DNA of 64,000 bases from Dendrolimus kikuchii (GCA_019925095.2 CM034394.1:21624272-21688271); one strand, 5' to 3'. Counted from the stretch's first letter, positions 32,428 through 43,264 are shown. Made by a program: numbers and translations. Notes: generated from the letters alone by a model not told the origin.

Positions 32428-33031
32428 ATCATAATTTATATAATATTTTCTTAAGTTTTCGCGACTTGTATACATAATAAAACTACGTTTTAACGGTTTT
32501 AAGCGCGGTAATTTTATTTGATTTTGGTTTTTCCGACGTTTCGGCCACTTTTCAGTGGCCGTGATCACGGAAGACAAAGATGTCAAGTGTCAACGAGTAT
32601 TGTTAAAGTTTTATTTAGCCTACCGCCAACTTATTAATTTACAACGGAACACAAACCAACTTGACTGATAATTACTTTTATTTTTCCTTCCACCCATTTT
32701 AATATTATATAAAATTATTAGAGCTAGGCATGTTTGCTGAAGAGTTTCTTGCGCTGCTTCTTCTCTTCAAGCCATAACATGTTGCGAAGCGGTAGTAAAT
32801 TAGATTAGGCTCCCATAGATTAAATAATAACCATAAACAAAATTAAATAATTAAAATTAATAAGTTGGCGGTAGGCTAAATAAAACTTTAACAATACTCG
32901 TTGACACTTGACATCTTTGTCTTCCGTGATCACGGCCACTGAAAAGTGGCCGAAACGTCGGAAAAACCAAAATCAAATAAAATTACCGCGCTCAAAACCG
33001 TTAAAACGTAGTTTTATTATCATAATTTATA
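32428..33031 (-). mobile_element. Family B element, most complete copy, 13-bp TSD
   Basis: ATCATAATTTATA at 32428-32440 and 33019-33031 is a perfect 13-bp TSD around a 578-bp body. Left arm 32476-32630 and right arm 32864-33018 are inverted copies of about 155 bp; only the left (element 3') end has the further AATATTTTCTTAAGTTTTCG extension. Each arm carries CGAAACGTCGG, the GGCCACT-gaaa-AGTGGCC hairpin and CCGTGATCACGG. The centre has the ATGGGTGGAAGGAAAAATAA core. Its RNA would fold into one long hairpin. No enzyme is encoded. Classification as a Penelope-like derivative is inference from the GAAACGTC motif, 5' truncations in sister copies and the inverted terminal arrangement. Confidence 0.9.
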
Positions 33032-33037
33032 GTTATA

Positions 33038-33198
33038 TAATTGGACGTAGTTTAGCAGAAACGACCTAACACACAAAAGTCGTTTTTGAGTTATTGAGGT
33101 TTTAAGTTTAGACAAAAATTGCTGGTAAATTGGTATATACAACTCATTTTTGACCACAATGTGGGTTGAGTCCTTTCTGCTAAACTACGTCCAATTTA
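33038..33198. mobile_element. Tc1/mariner-type MITE
   Basis: ATTGGACGTAGTTTAGCAG at the left and its inverse CTGCTAAACTACGTCCAATT at the right enclose about 157 bp, flanked by TA on both sides. The terminal inverted repeats of about 22 bp and TA target site indicate a Tc1/mariner MITE. It lies only six bases from the TSD of the family B element. Confidence 0.8.
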
Positions 33199-33308
33199 TC
33201 TCACTAAATTGGTTAACTAAAGCAAAAATATTATTTAAATAAATGTGATACTTTTTAAAATTAAGTTGTTTAAATATTTACTTCTCAGCTTTTTTATATT
33301 AAAATCTG

Positions 33309-33660
33309 AATTGTCGGCGACACAACCGTGCATATTGTGAGGTTTTAAGCTACCCTCAGGTTTTTTTTAACAACTCTACGGACTCGAGTTCCTTACCCGT
33401 ACCCTTTTTTACAACTTAATTTTTTTTTAAATTTTAGAGCTTATACACGCTTATTGGTTATGTGACATTAATTTAGTCATATTTGTATTGTAGTTTACCT
33501 TACGCTACCCTCATGTTGCGTGGCCTCTGTTGGGCTATGGTAAAATCCCGAATTTTGACACTGAATATTTTTCCTATGAAATATATCGAACTATTCAACT
33601 GAAAAGTTTTTTTTATAAATAATATTTTTATTGTTTACTCCACTTTATGAAAAAATTACG
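33309..33660 (+). repeat. Repeat L, copy 1
   Basis: TCGGCGACACAACCGTGCAT, CTACCCTCATGTTGCGTG, TGGTAAAATCCCGAATT and TTCAACTGAAAAG recur in the same order at 57075-57215. It is a dispersed non-coding repeat of unknown class; this copy carries extra sequence in the middle. Confidence 0.55.
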
Positions 33661-33840
33661 ACATTCTAGGGGAATAGCGTAGCATAGTAGATCTTTAGAA
33701 ATAATACATACAATGCTGAGAGACAATAATAAGGCATCGTCAAAAGCAGTTTTTCAAACAAATATGATGTGCACTCAGTAAGTACATTGCCTTGACGAAA
33801 TTATTTCCAATACAATTATGATATGTTTTATGGCATATAA

Positions 33841-34341
33841 TAGTACATTATGGTACTAGTGTGTAACATTGGTGATTACCGCCGAGGCGCCTTGAGACTC
33901 GAGCCGTAGGCGAGGGTCTTAAGAGAGCCGAGGACGGTAATCATCAATATACACGTGTATCATACGACGTTTTTCAACACACTTGTGAATAAAATAACAA
34001 CAAAAACTCATTTTATTTAGTAGATAAACAAAGTTATATATGAGTGAAAGTTTTATTTATTAAACACGTACGAGTTAAAATTATCTATTTAAATAAGAAG
34101 TTGCATGAAATGAGCAAGCAATAGGAACATTAATTTATTTGTTCTATAGAACACGATCTTTTTTTTTTATAAAAACTTTTTTAATAACAAAGCAACTCAA
34201 CCAATAAAAAAAAATCTATAACTCACTAGTGAGTTATAATTTTTAGTCACACTGTTTTTTAGTCGCAGTTTGATTATGGGTGTCATTCTGTGCCTAATTG
34301 CGGTGACCATAGAGCCACTTTATGAGCAAGTGTGTTGAAAA
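33841..34341 (+). mobile_element. Family E element, copy 2
   Basis: Same boundaries as copy 1 (TAGTACATTATGGTACTAG to GTGTGTTGAAAA), differing by scattered substitutions, small A-tract indels and a short duplicated 'tagtcacac/tgttttttagtc' segment. Flanks GCATATAA/GTATATTA are a poor 8-bp match. Confidence 0.7.
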
Positions 34342-34404
34342 GTATATTATTTATTTACTTGTTTTGAATGTGTTTTATTCACCGCTTCTGTTGTGTTTCA
34401 ATAT

Positions 34405-34530
34405 TTTCCTTAGTTTACATGGTTGCTAGAAGAGATCGCTTTAAGCGATAAGGCCGCCCTTTGTTCAACATTTATTGTATATAGTTTTAATTATTAATGA
34501 ACAATAAAATGTTTTCATTCGTTCATTGAT
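34405..34530 (+). repeat. Family D LINE tail
   Basis: GAAGAGATCGCTTTAAGCGA followed by TAAGGCCGCCCTTTGTTCAA and the simple tail CATTCGTTCATTGATTC. A self-complementary GATCGCTTTAAGCGAT hairpin and a microsatellite-like 3' end are constant in the family, as in CR1/L2-type LINE ends. Confidence 0.7.
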
Positions 34531-34959
34531 TCTCAATATCTATATTCCATTTTAATAGTAACGACAGTTTTAATTCGTTTAACAGTTTGCAAGCTTGAAA
34601 TCTCTAAATGAGATTCGGTCGTCTAAAATCTCATTTGAAACACTGTGTTAATCAAAACAAATCCCTATTTAAAGTATTCAGGAATGGATCCGCTTTGAAA
34701 AGCGAAACTGCAGAGGCTCAGTCGCCCGACTAACTACATAGGATGAAAGCGGGACTTTCGTAATTAAGTGCACCAAGCCAACAGGTCTGGGTGAGTTTAA
34801 TATTCAATCAATTTTGCGCTCAGTCTCTGCACAATGGTCGGAAGCTTAGCCTTGTGAAACGGTTCGTGGAAAAACAAAATTTCAATATATCGATAGTTGT
34901 CATACGATAGCTAGAATGACTTTTGAAGTACCCTTTCTTTGATATAATTACCGTATTAT

Positions 34960-35235
34960 TGTCTCCATGCATGCTCATCTTCTCCATCTATTGTATATAT
35001 AGCATACTATTTATTCCTTTTACACCTTCCTGTCTTAAGGAACGTTTCGATTTCCTCCATACATCTCACACCCTTAATTTGCACTCTTCTCATAATCCTG
35101 CTTTAAAAACACTTACACACGCTTCTACATTCTACACCAAATCTATGGAACTTATTGCGCAAAAATGTAAGACAGGTAAGTCACTCTTTATTATTAAAAA
35201 AACTGGAACGAAAATTTTATTAAACACGATAATAA
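34960..35235 (+). pseudogene. Degenerate LINE C-terminus (relative of 20935-21240)
   Basis: The plus frame reads SILFIPFTPSCLKERFDFLH, then LHSSHNPALKTLTHASTFYT and KSMELIAQKCKTGKS, aligning with 'LF.P.TPQYL.ERF.F', 'H...L.TP.H.T.F' and 'S..V.A..LWN' of the better-preserved copy. The LWN.LP box is gone. Confidence 0.65.
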
Positions 35236-35244
35236 ATATTTGAT

Positions 35245-35430
35245 AACCGTTAGTATTCTTTTTTTTAAATCTGGCCATTTTACATCATTCCCAGGAAAAA
35301 TACCACGGGATTCCCAGGATAAAAAGTAGCGCAGAATTTAAGTTTAAGAATTAGCTGTCGATCAGCGAAAATCGCATCGAAATCGGCCTAGGAATTTTTA
35401 CGTGAATCCGGCACAAGCAAACAAACAGAG
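35245..35430 (-). repeat. Repeat J fragment
   Basis: ATCTGGCCATTTTACATC, GATCAGCGAAAATCGCATCG and AAATCGGCCTAGGAATTTT are the reverse of the stretch at 55240-55390. It is non-coding. Confidence 0.6.
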
Positions 35431-36194
35431 AAGAAATCTAAAAAATGATGCGGTCTCTATTGTTTATATAATCTATTCCAGTTGTTTTTTATAATAGCTT
35501 CCTTCAATGTACAGACAGGGCATGTTTAGAATTTAATAATATAATAGATAGATAGAGAACTAATTTTCAGTGTAGATACAGCCCAAACAGCTTATATAAT
35601 TCCTGTTTGAGAAAGTTTCCCTTAACAATTCCAGTCGTCCGAGAGATAAAGCGCTGGCACTCAAAAAGCATGGAATAATTCAGCAGCTTCAGTGCATAAT
35701 ATCATTATTTACTCAGCCCATAGCTTTTTACTCATAGTTCATACTTTCTCAACTATTCAACAGACAAAAGATGTTTGCTTTCCAGCGCTGAAATCTTGGC
35801 TGCATAATAGGTGGTTTTTATTTGATGGTTTAAATTTTAGATGAGCCGCCATAATTGCATTGCTGTGCAAAGAGCAAAGAAGCTTTCAAGTCTGGTTTCT
35901 TTGTAAATGTGCATATTTTCGTTGAGTTTAATTTGTTTTATAAAAATAGAAAGAAGAAATAAAAAATATTTATTTAGAACTATATACAAACCAAAACGTA
36001 TGGATGGATGATGATGATGAAGTGTGGTTGTCAGCCACGCATATATATGGTGAGGTGAAAGTCTAAAGTATTCACACGATTAAGTCCAACACACAACAAG
36101 AATGAAGCTATAGAAAAGAAGGAGTAAGAAAGAAGAACGGTCTGGAAACAAAGAGTAACAGCAATTATTTGGATAGTTTTAATTTTTTATAAGT
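35431..36194. other. AT-rich spacer
   Basis: No gene recognised. A (GATG)-like tract lies at 36005-36022. Confidence 0.4.
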
Positions 36195-36412
36195 TACTAG
36201 CTGCCCCGGCAGACGTTGTTCTGCCCTGAACTAATAAAATTTAGAACCCGATTCCAGCGCCACCTACCGGGTCCAAATGTTAGCTATCCTATCTTTCAAG
36301 TCGGATCAAACTGCACACGGTGTGCAAATTTGATTAAAATCGGTCAAGTAGTTTAGGAGTCCATTGAGGACAAACATTGTGACACGAGATTTATATATAT
36401 TAAGATTTAAAA
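36195..36412 (+). repeat. Repeat J, well-preserved copy
   Basis: Opens ACTAGCTGCCCCGGCAGACG and ends AAACATTGTGACACGAGATT followed by 'tatatatatta', with the phrase AAAATCGGTCAAGTAGTTTA between. This is a commonly seen insect LINE-tail arrangement. The head also ends the window at 22-58. Confidence 0.65.
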
Positions 36413-36461
36413 ATTATTCTGTGATGAATATCCATTCAATATTTTTAAAGATTAGGGTGCG

Positions 36462-36795
36462 GTATAGTTATAGGGCACATTTATTTATTTATTATTTTAG
36501 ATATAACATTAACTTTGGGTGGTTATAAAAAAAAACCTAACCTAACCTAACCTATATTAAAAAAGTTACATACATACATAACTTCACGCCAGTTCCCTTA
36601 CGGGGTAGGCACGAACAACAGAGTGCCATTTAGGCTTATTCTTACACACCTCACTTGCCTCTTTGACATTCATAACTCTTGTCATGCAAGCTCGTCTGTT
36701 CTTAAGGCTCCTGACATCACCTTCTGCTAGTACACGATCAATTTGATCATGGAAGGTGTGTCGTACGTGTTAAATAAATGTGCCCTACAATTATA
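36462..36795. mobile_element. Small TIR element split by an RTE tail; telomere-like tract inside
   Basis: TAGGGCACATTTATTTA (36470) and its exact inverse TAAATAAATGTGCCCTA (36772) face each other. Removing the RTE tail (36570-36764, antisense, starting CATACATAACTTCACGCC) leaves an element of about 135 bp. Just before the RTE tail lie about four CCTAA units (CCTAACCTAACCTAACCTA, 36537-36554), the complement of the insect TTAGG telomere repeat. Confidence 0.55.
36570..36764 (-). mobile_element. 5'-truncated RTE-type LINE tail
   Basis: Antisense counterpart of 21746-22046: (CATA)n, then ACTTCACGCCAGTTCCCTTA, GGCACGAACAACAGAGTGCC and CACGATCAATTTGATCATGG. Only about 65 codons of the C-terminus remain. 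Confidence 0.8.
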
Positions 36796-37698
36796 ACCCA
36801 TCCTTGAAATATCAGGTATATTCGTTAAAATGCTTTTTTCATGGTTACGTAGCTACATATAGATACAGGCCTTGCGAACATTGAACAAGATATGTCAACA
36901 AATTGACACTTTTATCTGTACTGTGACTGAGTTCACAAGAACTGCCTATTATATTATATGTTATGACGACTGAATTTGTATATATATATATATAGTGTAT
37001 TATGTGTACCACGCTATCGCATTGGTGGCACCTGTAATGATAGCGATGTTTGTAAGCTAATAAAGAAATAAATATTCGTTATTTGGCACACGGAATGTTT
37101 GTCAACACTTCAGAAACTTTTGTTGTGCATTAACTGCGAAGCGTTTACACAATTTGTTTACTGTAAAAATACTAGAAAAACATAAACAGTATTAAGACTT
37201 ATGGAGGTATTATGACGAATCTTTAATATTTTAATACGCATTATGGCATCGGAAATACTGCTAGCGACAACACGCCTTCATCGTGGTTCATGCCTTCTAT
37301 TGTAGCGATTTGGTGCGGGGTTTTTTTATATGAGTCCATAGGATACAAAAATTTCGAGCGGAAATGCATAGCGTTAAATGTCTAGCAAATTACAGAATTT
37401 AAATCCTATTATAGATATCGCGCAGAAAAATCGCATCGTGATGCGCGCACGGCCTTACCGGCATTTTGTGAAATGTCATAATTTTACATTGTCATACTTT
37501 ATACTTGAAGCTTAACTCGCATACAGCTCAGGTTTGGACACAACTTGCTACTTAAACGCAAGTTCTCAGTCGTAACTTGCTACTTAACTAATGGAAATGT
37601 AACCTTAAGACTTGTGATAATAATTTTTTTTAACTATTATTTATTTTTCATTTTTTAGTTGAATTTTCTATAAAAGCGTATTTTTAGTTTTTTTAAAC
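36796..37698. other. AT-rich spacer
   Basis: (TA)n at about 36978-36993. No gene recognised. Confidence 0.4.
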
Positions 37699-37877
37699 TA
37701 TTATTTATTTAATAAAACTACGTTTTAACGGTTTAAAGCGCGGTAATTTTATTTGATTTTGGTTGGACGTTGGAAAAACTGAAATCAAATAAAATTACCG
37801 CGCTTAAAACCGTTAAAACGTAGTTTTATTATGTATACAAGTCGCGAAAACATAAGAAAATATTATATTATTTATTT
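37699..37877 (+). mobile_element. Minimal family B hairpin element, 12-bp TSD
   Basis: TATTATTTATTT at 37699-37710 and 37866-37877 encloses only about 155 bp. The left arm (AATAAAACTACGTTTTAACG...GATTTTGGTTGGACGTT) meets the right arm (GGAAAAACTGAAATCAAATA...CGTAGTTTTATTATGTATAC) almost head to head. The CGAAACGTC and GGCCACT hairpin is lost. It still has the 3' extension CATAAGAAAATATTA, so the termini alone were enough for mobility. Confidence 0.85.
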
Positions 37878-38014
37878 TTAATTTTTTTGTTGACTTTCTA
37901 TATAAGCGTATTTTTTTGTTTTTTTAAACTATTATTTTTTAGTGATTTAATTCCCTTCTCAGTGGAAACTTTTAAAAAAAAGAATTAAATACACTCTTAT
38001 GATAAAATGGAACG

Positions 38015-38340
38015 TTATGTAAAAATAAGCTTTTTTAAATACGAGCTTTTGAGATCCTGCATATCATGTAGCAGCAGAGTGCTAGCCAAGACAAGTAAAA
38101 CGAGTCCAAACACGACGGGTCTATCTTGTTTAGTACAGGATTTCCTATGGCCACCTTCCGACTCCATCATCAGATCAGCTCCATGGTACCATATTATTGC
38201 ATTGTCATGCGATATACACATATCTGCAAAATTTCAGCTCAATCGGAAATCGGGAAGTCGATCAAATTTAACTTGAAAGATTCCGTTACATACTAACATA
38301 CGTATGAAGCTAATAAAAAGCGTATAAAAAATTCTCGACT
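38015..38340 (+). repeat. LINE-tail type repeat
   Basis: GCAAAATTTCAGCTCAATCG, GAAATCGGGAAG and TACATACTAACATACGTATG are typical of the far 3' end of RTE/CR1-like repeats. The 89-codon plus frame has no recognisable domain. Confidence 0.45.
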
Positions 38341-39049
38341 GTTTCTTAGGTTTTATTTTAGCTTGATAGAAGATTTCTATTTTGAATATTGTCGGTTGCT
38401 AACTGACAAGTGGATATGTGACTTCCTGCAGCTCTACGAATGGCAAACCCATTGCATATTATTTTTAAGTTAAGTCCGTAAGGGAATCTGATCTGAGACG
38501 AACTTGAAATAGATTTAATAGATGTGGAGCTTTTATATGCTATTTCATTTAATAATTAATAGTATATCTAATATTGTATATTGAAGATCATCAGAGGTTC
38601 TTAGCAGTATGGCAATGACTTATACTGAAACACTGTGGTCACATAGCCCGAAAGAACTCAAACAATATGGAGAGACTGGGAAAGTAGAAGGTGAGAGACA
38701 TTGCAGTAGATCTCCAAATACGTAGATTGCCTAGATTGCTGACCAGCTGGATATTTCAATAAATTCAACCATCCGTGGAGGTAGAAAGAAGTTGAGTGGT
38801 GCGTCTAGGATTGTTACCCCGTTGGACAGGGTGACGCACCACTGGCGAGAGCCCATGTCTCCAGCGCCGCGGAAGATTGCTTGGCTTGAGAGGACGAATG
38901 TTTTATTCTAGATGTAATTATTGCTAGCTAATTGAACTTTAAACATAAGACTGTATACAGTGTGCCAACGCAGCTTCTTCTAGCGATTTATTACATTAGT
39001 TTATATTAAGTTATTTATAACTTAGTTCATTTTAACATTCATTGTCATC
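38341..39049. other. Spacer with possible LINE debris
   Basis: 38640-38900 is GC-richer. Its plus strand contains AGTAGATCTCCAAATACG, GTTGAGTGGTGCGTC and GGCGAGAGCCCATG, but no continuous frame. No gene call is supported. Confidence 0.35.
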
Positions 39050-39320
39050 GTCAGCCATTTACAGTCCACTACTCAACATAGGCTTCCACAAGTCGGCGCC
39101 ACTCGTTCCGGTTCTCCGCCTTCCTCATCCAGCGGCTACTGGCGACCTTGCGGAGGTCATCAGTCCATCGGGCTGGTGGGCGTCCTGCCCTACGTTCACC
39201 GAGACGAGGTCTCCACTTCAAGACTCGTCGGCTCCATCGGCTATTGGTCCTGCGGCAGACGTGAACGGCTCACTGCAACTTGCTTACTTTGCGAGCTATG
39301 TCGGTCACCTTAGTTCTCTA
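39050..39320 (-). pseudogene. C-terminal fragment of an RTE/CR1-like LINE
   Basis: Minus-strand reading gives RRVLKWRPRLGERRAGRPPA, RWTDDLRKVASSRWMRKAEN and RNEWRRLVEAYVE followed by a stop. 'GRPP.RWTDD(L/I).K.A...W...A..R..W..L.EAYV' is a well-known LINE C-terminus in Lepidoptera. Only about 75 codons and the start of the 3' UTR are left. Confidence 0.8.
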
Positions 39321-39549
39321 TTAATTGTATTTTTTAAAAATAATTATGTTTCAAATATTATTGGGATTGCGAATAATTTTTGAAAATTAAATACATACAA
39401 ATATCTGGGATTAACACTAAACAAAACATTGTGTGTGTGTGCAGTTCATACGCAGTAGAAGTTAAACTTTAGGGAATATACTCACAGATAATTTTCCTTT
39501 ACCTCTTATTAATATAAATAGAATTTCTTTAGCCTACATCCGTCAACAT

Positions 39550-39752
39550 ATATTATAAAGAGGTAAAGTTTGTGACTTTGTGACGTTGTAGGGGGTAATC
39601 TCTGGATATACTAAACCGATTTTGAAAATTCTTTCACCAGTGGAAAGCTACATTATTCCTGAGTGACATAAGGTATATTTGATTGTGATTAATAATAAGT
39701 ATTTTTTATTTTTTTTCTAATGCCCAGCGAAGTGGGCACCGGTCAGCTAGTT
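39550..39752 (+). repeat. Repeat J, variant ending gcgaagtgggcaccggtcagctag
   Basis: GTAGGGGGTAATCTCTGGAT, AAACCGATTTTGAAAATTC and GTGGAAAGCTACATTATTC, then GCGAAGTGGGCACCGGTCAG. It shares its middle with 2946-3082. Confidence 0.6.
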
Positions 39753-40353
39753 CAAAATAAACTTCTAAAGTATCACTTTCAATTTCTGACTGTTTCAGTC
39801 TAAATAATATTATTATAATTTTTATTTTGGTTCAAATTGGACCTATGTTTAATCATCACTCTTATTGACCCTCTAATCTGTGCTACGCAATGTAAAACTC
39901 GTATTCCATTCTCTCGCAGTCTTAGTGTCGCTTTTTCGTTTCGTAAAGGTTCAAATCACAACGATTCTAAAAAAGTTTCACTTAAAAAAAATATGAAGTG
40001 AATAACAATATAATATTGGACAAATAGGGCGATATTATAGTTTTCTGAGCTTATCCTTAAAATGAAACTTTCAATTCTAGTGGGTAACTCTACCAAACAC
40101 TGACTCATCCGCCAGTTAATCAAGCTCCTTTCAGTAGCTGTTAAATCAGTACAGTAGAAAATGTTTTACACTTACGGCGAGGTCTAATCCACAGCCCGTT
40201 CGAAAGTAATTAAAACTTGCCTCCATTTATCTCCTTTGTCGATGGTGTTTTGCTCTAGGGATGTAATTTAATAAAGGTATCGTATGTCGAAATAATAGTG
40301 CGGTTGAAAGCTACAAGATGTTTTGAATTAATAGAAAATAATGTTGCCTACAT
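39753..40353. other. AT-rich spacer
   Basis: No gene or repeat recognised. Confidence 0.4.
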
Positions 40354-40490
40354 TGTTTTTATTGCCTGAAGCCCGCAAACAGATCGAGTGGGTCGTCTGA
40401 CCCACTCGATGGAAGGTGGTTACCATCGTCTATAGATATTTGCAGCACCAGGGGCGTTGCCAACACGTTGCCGGCCTCTAAAAAATCTTA
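40354..40490 (-). repeat. Family A-related tail fragment
   Basis: TTTTTATTGCCTGAAGCCCG, GGAAGGTGGTTACCATCG and TTGCCAACACGTTGCCGGCC follow the subfamily of 15145. The GACCCACTCGAT segment includes a local palindrome (ATCGAGTGGGTCGTCTGACCCACTCGAT, 40383-40410). Confidence 0.6.
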
Positions 40491-41636
40491 TGACTCCCTA
40501 CGTTTTCCAACAACTATGATATTGTGATTATTCTTATGTTCGGTCTCTTTATATCTATAGTTATTGACAGTGACCAAATGTGTGTTGTTAATAGCGTTAA
40601 AAATAACGCCGTTAACGAATAAGTACATTAGTGTCTTTATATGTTACTTTTCAGTATCTACATACGATATCTTTCAATATTTAACCTCATTAGCAATTAA
40701 TAACAATATCACATCACAAATCAAACCCACGCTACCTCTGCGTGAAGCGATAATTAAATATAACATAATCCGAGATGGAGCAGTAACATAAAGGATGTCA
40801 TTATACTTTACGTATATGGAAAACGCATTAATGTTTAAGTAGCTTGTCTATAATATAACAAAAAAAAACAATTATGACTTTCAACGGTACTTATATGGAT
40901 TTAAGCAATATCAAATATTTATCCATAAAGTAAATCAATAACAAACTGAAACTTTACTTAAATGCCCTTACATCACTTCAATCAAATAGTAGGTTTTCGC
41001 TTGTTAAATACAACTCCACTCTCTCACTCTTAATTTCTCACTTTTCTTCATGCTTACAATTTTTTTTTTAATACAAATACTTATAAATTCAAATAATCCT
41101 TCAATATTATTTGGACCAATTTTATCAAAGCACAACACTATTCTTTTCTGCTATATAATGTTTCTCAGGCAGGCGGAAAAACGGACAAAGAGTTTTGAGC
41201 GTACCGTAGGTGAGTTTAGTGGGTTACAACTCACTTTTCCATTAAATGAAATTAAAACAACTACGTAATTAAGATAAAATCAGAATGAGCAGTTAGGAGA
41301 ATAGTATGTATGTCACAGAAAATCACACAGTTTTATAGTGCATAATATATAGGTATTTCATGATATATTAGATTGGATTTAAATCATCAGATAGGATAGA
41401 ATAGTTCAATCAACTAAATTAAAACCTGATTGTATAATTAAAAGTATTGACATATTTGTTAGTGCAAAAATAATCTAGTCTATACATACAAATAAATAAA
41501 ATTGAATTGTCTGTTTGTAATGTCAAAATATCTAATTTTTATTAAATGCATATGTAAGTTTATACGTTACTTATAATAAAACATTTTTTTAAATGCTTGT
41601 CTGTCTGTGTGTTCCGGTTAATGTCTGAAACCGCTG
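40491..41636. other. AT-rich spacer
   Basis: No gene recognised. 41595-41636 (GCTTGTCTGTCTGTGTGTTC, CTGAAACCGCTGGACC) is the start of a repeat J-type element that continues into the duplicated unit. Confidence 0.4.
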
Positions 41637-42440
41637 GACCGATTTTGAGGGGAATTTCGCTCGCAGATAGCTGATGTTACCATTACTAACTTAGACTACA
41701 GTTATTTTAGGAAAAAACAATTGAAAAGCCCACGCGCACACTGCCGCCGTCGCCGCACCAGAAGGCAAATTAAATTAAATTCCACGCAGCCGAAGTCGCG
41801 GGTAACAGCTAATGATAAGTAAATGTATAATGCTTCATTTCTATCTTTCAAATTCGATTTTTTTTCAGTTCAGCAGACAGGCAGACGGCCCACCTGAAAG
41901 GAAGCGGTTAGCGTCGCCCATGGACATTGTAACACCAAAGGCGCTACTGATGTGCTGCCGCTCTCTAACGCAGGACTGGAACCTGGCCATGTTGGAACAC
42001 AACTCAAGGTTTTTATGGCGGCATACTCTAGACCAGGGGTGGTAGCAATCCAGACGGGCAAATACCCTACCACCTGGCAAAATGAGAATAAATCAACCAA
42101 AGTCATGCATATAAACACAAACTAGAATAATTCAAGTTTATTGAAGACCGTCGTATCTTTTAACAGTATTAATACACTTTGGTTAATCATTCTACTATCT
42201 GCATTATTGACCGTTTTTACGCCTGTCTGAGAAATAGATTACGGTTTTTGCTAATCGTCTTTCCTATAAAACTTTTAATTGGTAAATTTTCACATGAAAA
42301 TTTGTCTAATGTGGTTTTACACATGTCGCTACGTGTACGCTAGTTTTAAACAATTAATGTTTTGCACAACCTGTTTGCGGTGTTTCATGATTAAAGCTAG
42401 TGTTTTGCAAATAACGTGTTTTAGTGATACAATTAAATTT
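41637..42440 (+). repeat. Tandem duplication unit 1
   Basis: Runs from GACCGATTTTGAGGGGAATT to GATACAATTAAATTT. The same sequence follows 821 bp later with only scattered differences. The unit contains a repeat J piece (GCCGAAGTCGCGGGTAACAG) and a family A copy (41859-42079), so the duplication happened after family A inserted. Confidence 0.9.
41859..42079 (-). mobile_element. Family A short retroposon, 5'-truncated (unit 1)
   Basis: Antisense from TTTTTTTTCAGTTCAGCAG to CCCTACCACCTGGC, lacking the first 85 or so bases of the element (the GCACGGAT end). CACCTGAAAGGAAGCGG is specific to the two duplicated copies. Confidence 0.8.
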
Positions 42441-42457
42441 TTTTAATTGTTAAAATT

Positions 42458-43264
42458 GACCGATTTTGACGGGAATTTCGCTCGCAGATAGCTGATGTTA
42501 CCATTACTAACTTAGACTACAGTTATTTTAGGAAAAAACAATTGAAAAGCCCACGCGCACACTGCCGCCGTCGCCGCACCAGAAGAAAAATTAAATTAAA
42601 TTCCACGCAGCCGAAGTCGCGGGTAACAGCTAATGATAAGTAAATATATAATGCTTCATTTCTATCTTTCAAATTCGATTTTTTTTTTTCAGTTCAGCAG
42701 ACAGGCAGACGGCCCACCTGAAAGGAAGCGGTTAGCGTCGCCCATGGACATTGTAACACCAAAGGCGCTACTGATGTGCTGCGGCTCTCTAACGTAAGAC
42801 TGGAACCTGGCTATGTTGGAATACAACTCAAGGTTTTTATGGCGGCATACTCTAGACCAGGGGTGGTAGCAATCCAGACGGGCAAATACCCTACCACCTG
42901 GCAAAATGAGAATAAATCAACCAAAGACATGCATATAAACACAAACTAGAATAATTCAAGTTTATTGAAAACCGTCGTATCTTTTAACAGTATTAATACA
43001 CTTTGGTTAATCCTTCTACTATCTGCATTATTGACCGTTTTTACGCCTGTCTGAGAAATAGATTACAGTTTTTGCTAATCGTCTTTCCTATAAAACTTTT
43101 AATTGGTAAATTTTCATGTGAAAATTTGTCTAATGTGGTTTTACACATGTCGCTACGTGTACGCTAGTTTTAAACAATTAATGTTTTGCACAACCTGTTT
43201 GCGGTGTTTCATGATTAAAGCTAGTGTTTTGCAAATAACGTGTTTTAGTGATACAATTAAATTT
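42458..43264 (+). repeat. Tandem duplication unit 2
   Basis: Second unit; differs from unit 1 by a small number of substitutions and short indels, such as 'gaaggcaaa' versus 'gaagaaaaa' and a longer T-run before CAGTTCAGCAG. It is separated from unit 1 by about 17 bp of AT-rich sequence. Confidence 0.9.
42680..42902 (-). mobile_element. Family A short retroposon, 5'-truncated (unit 2)
   Basis: Duplicate of the copy at 41859 by tandem duplication, not a separate insertion: both have the same truncation point and the same flanks. Confidence 0.85.
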
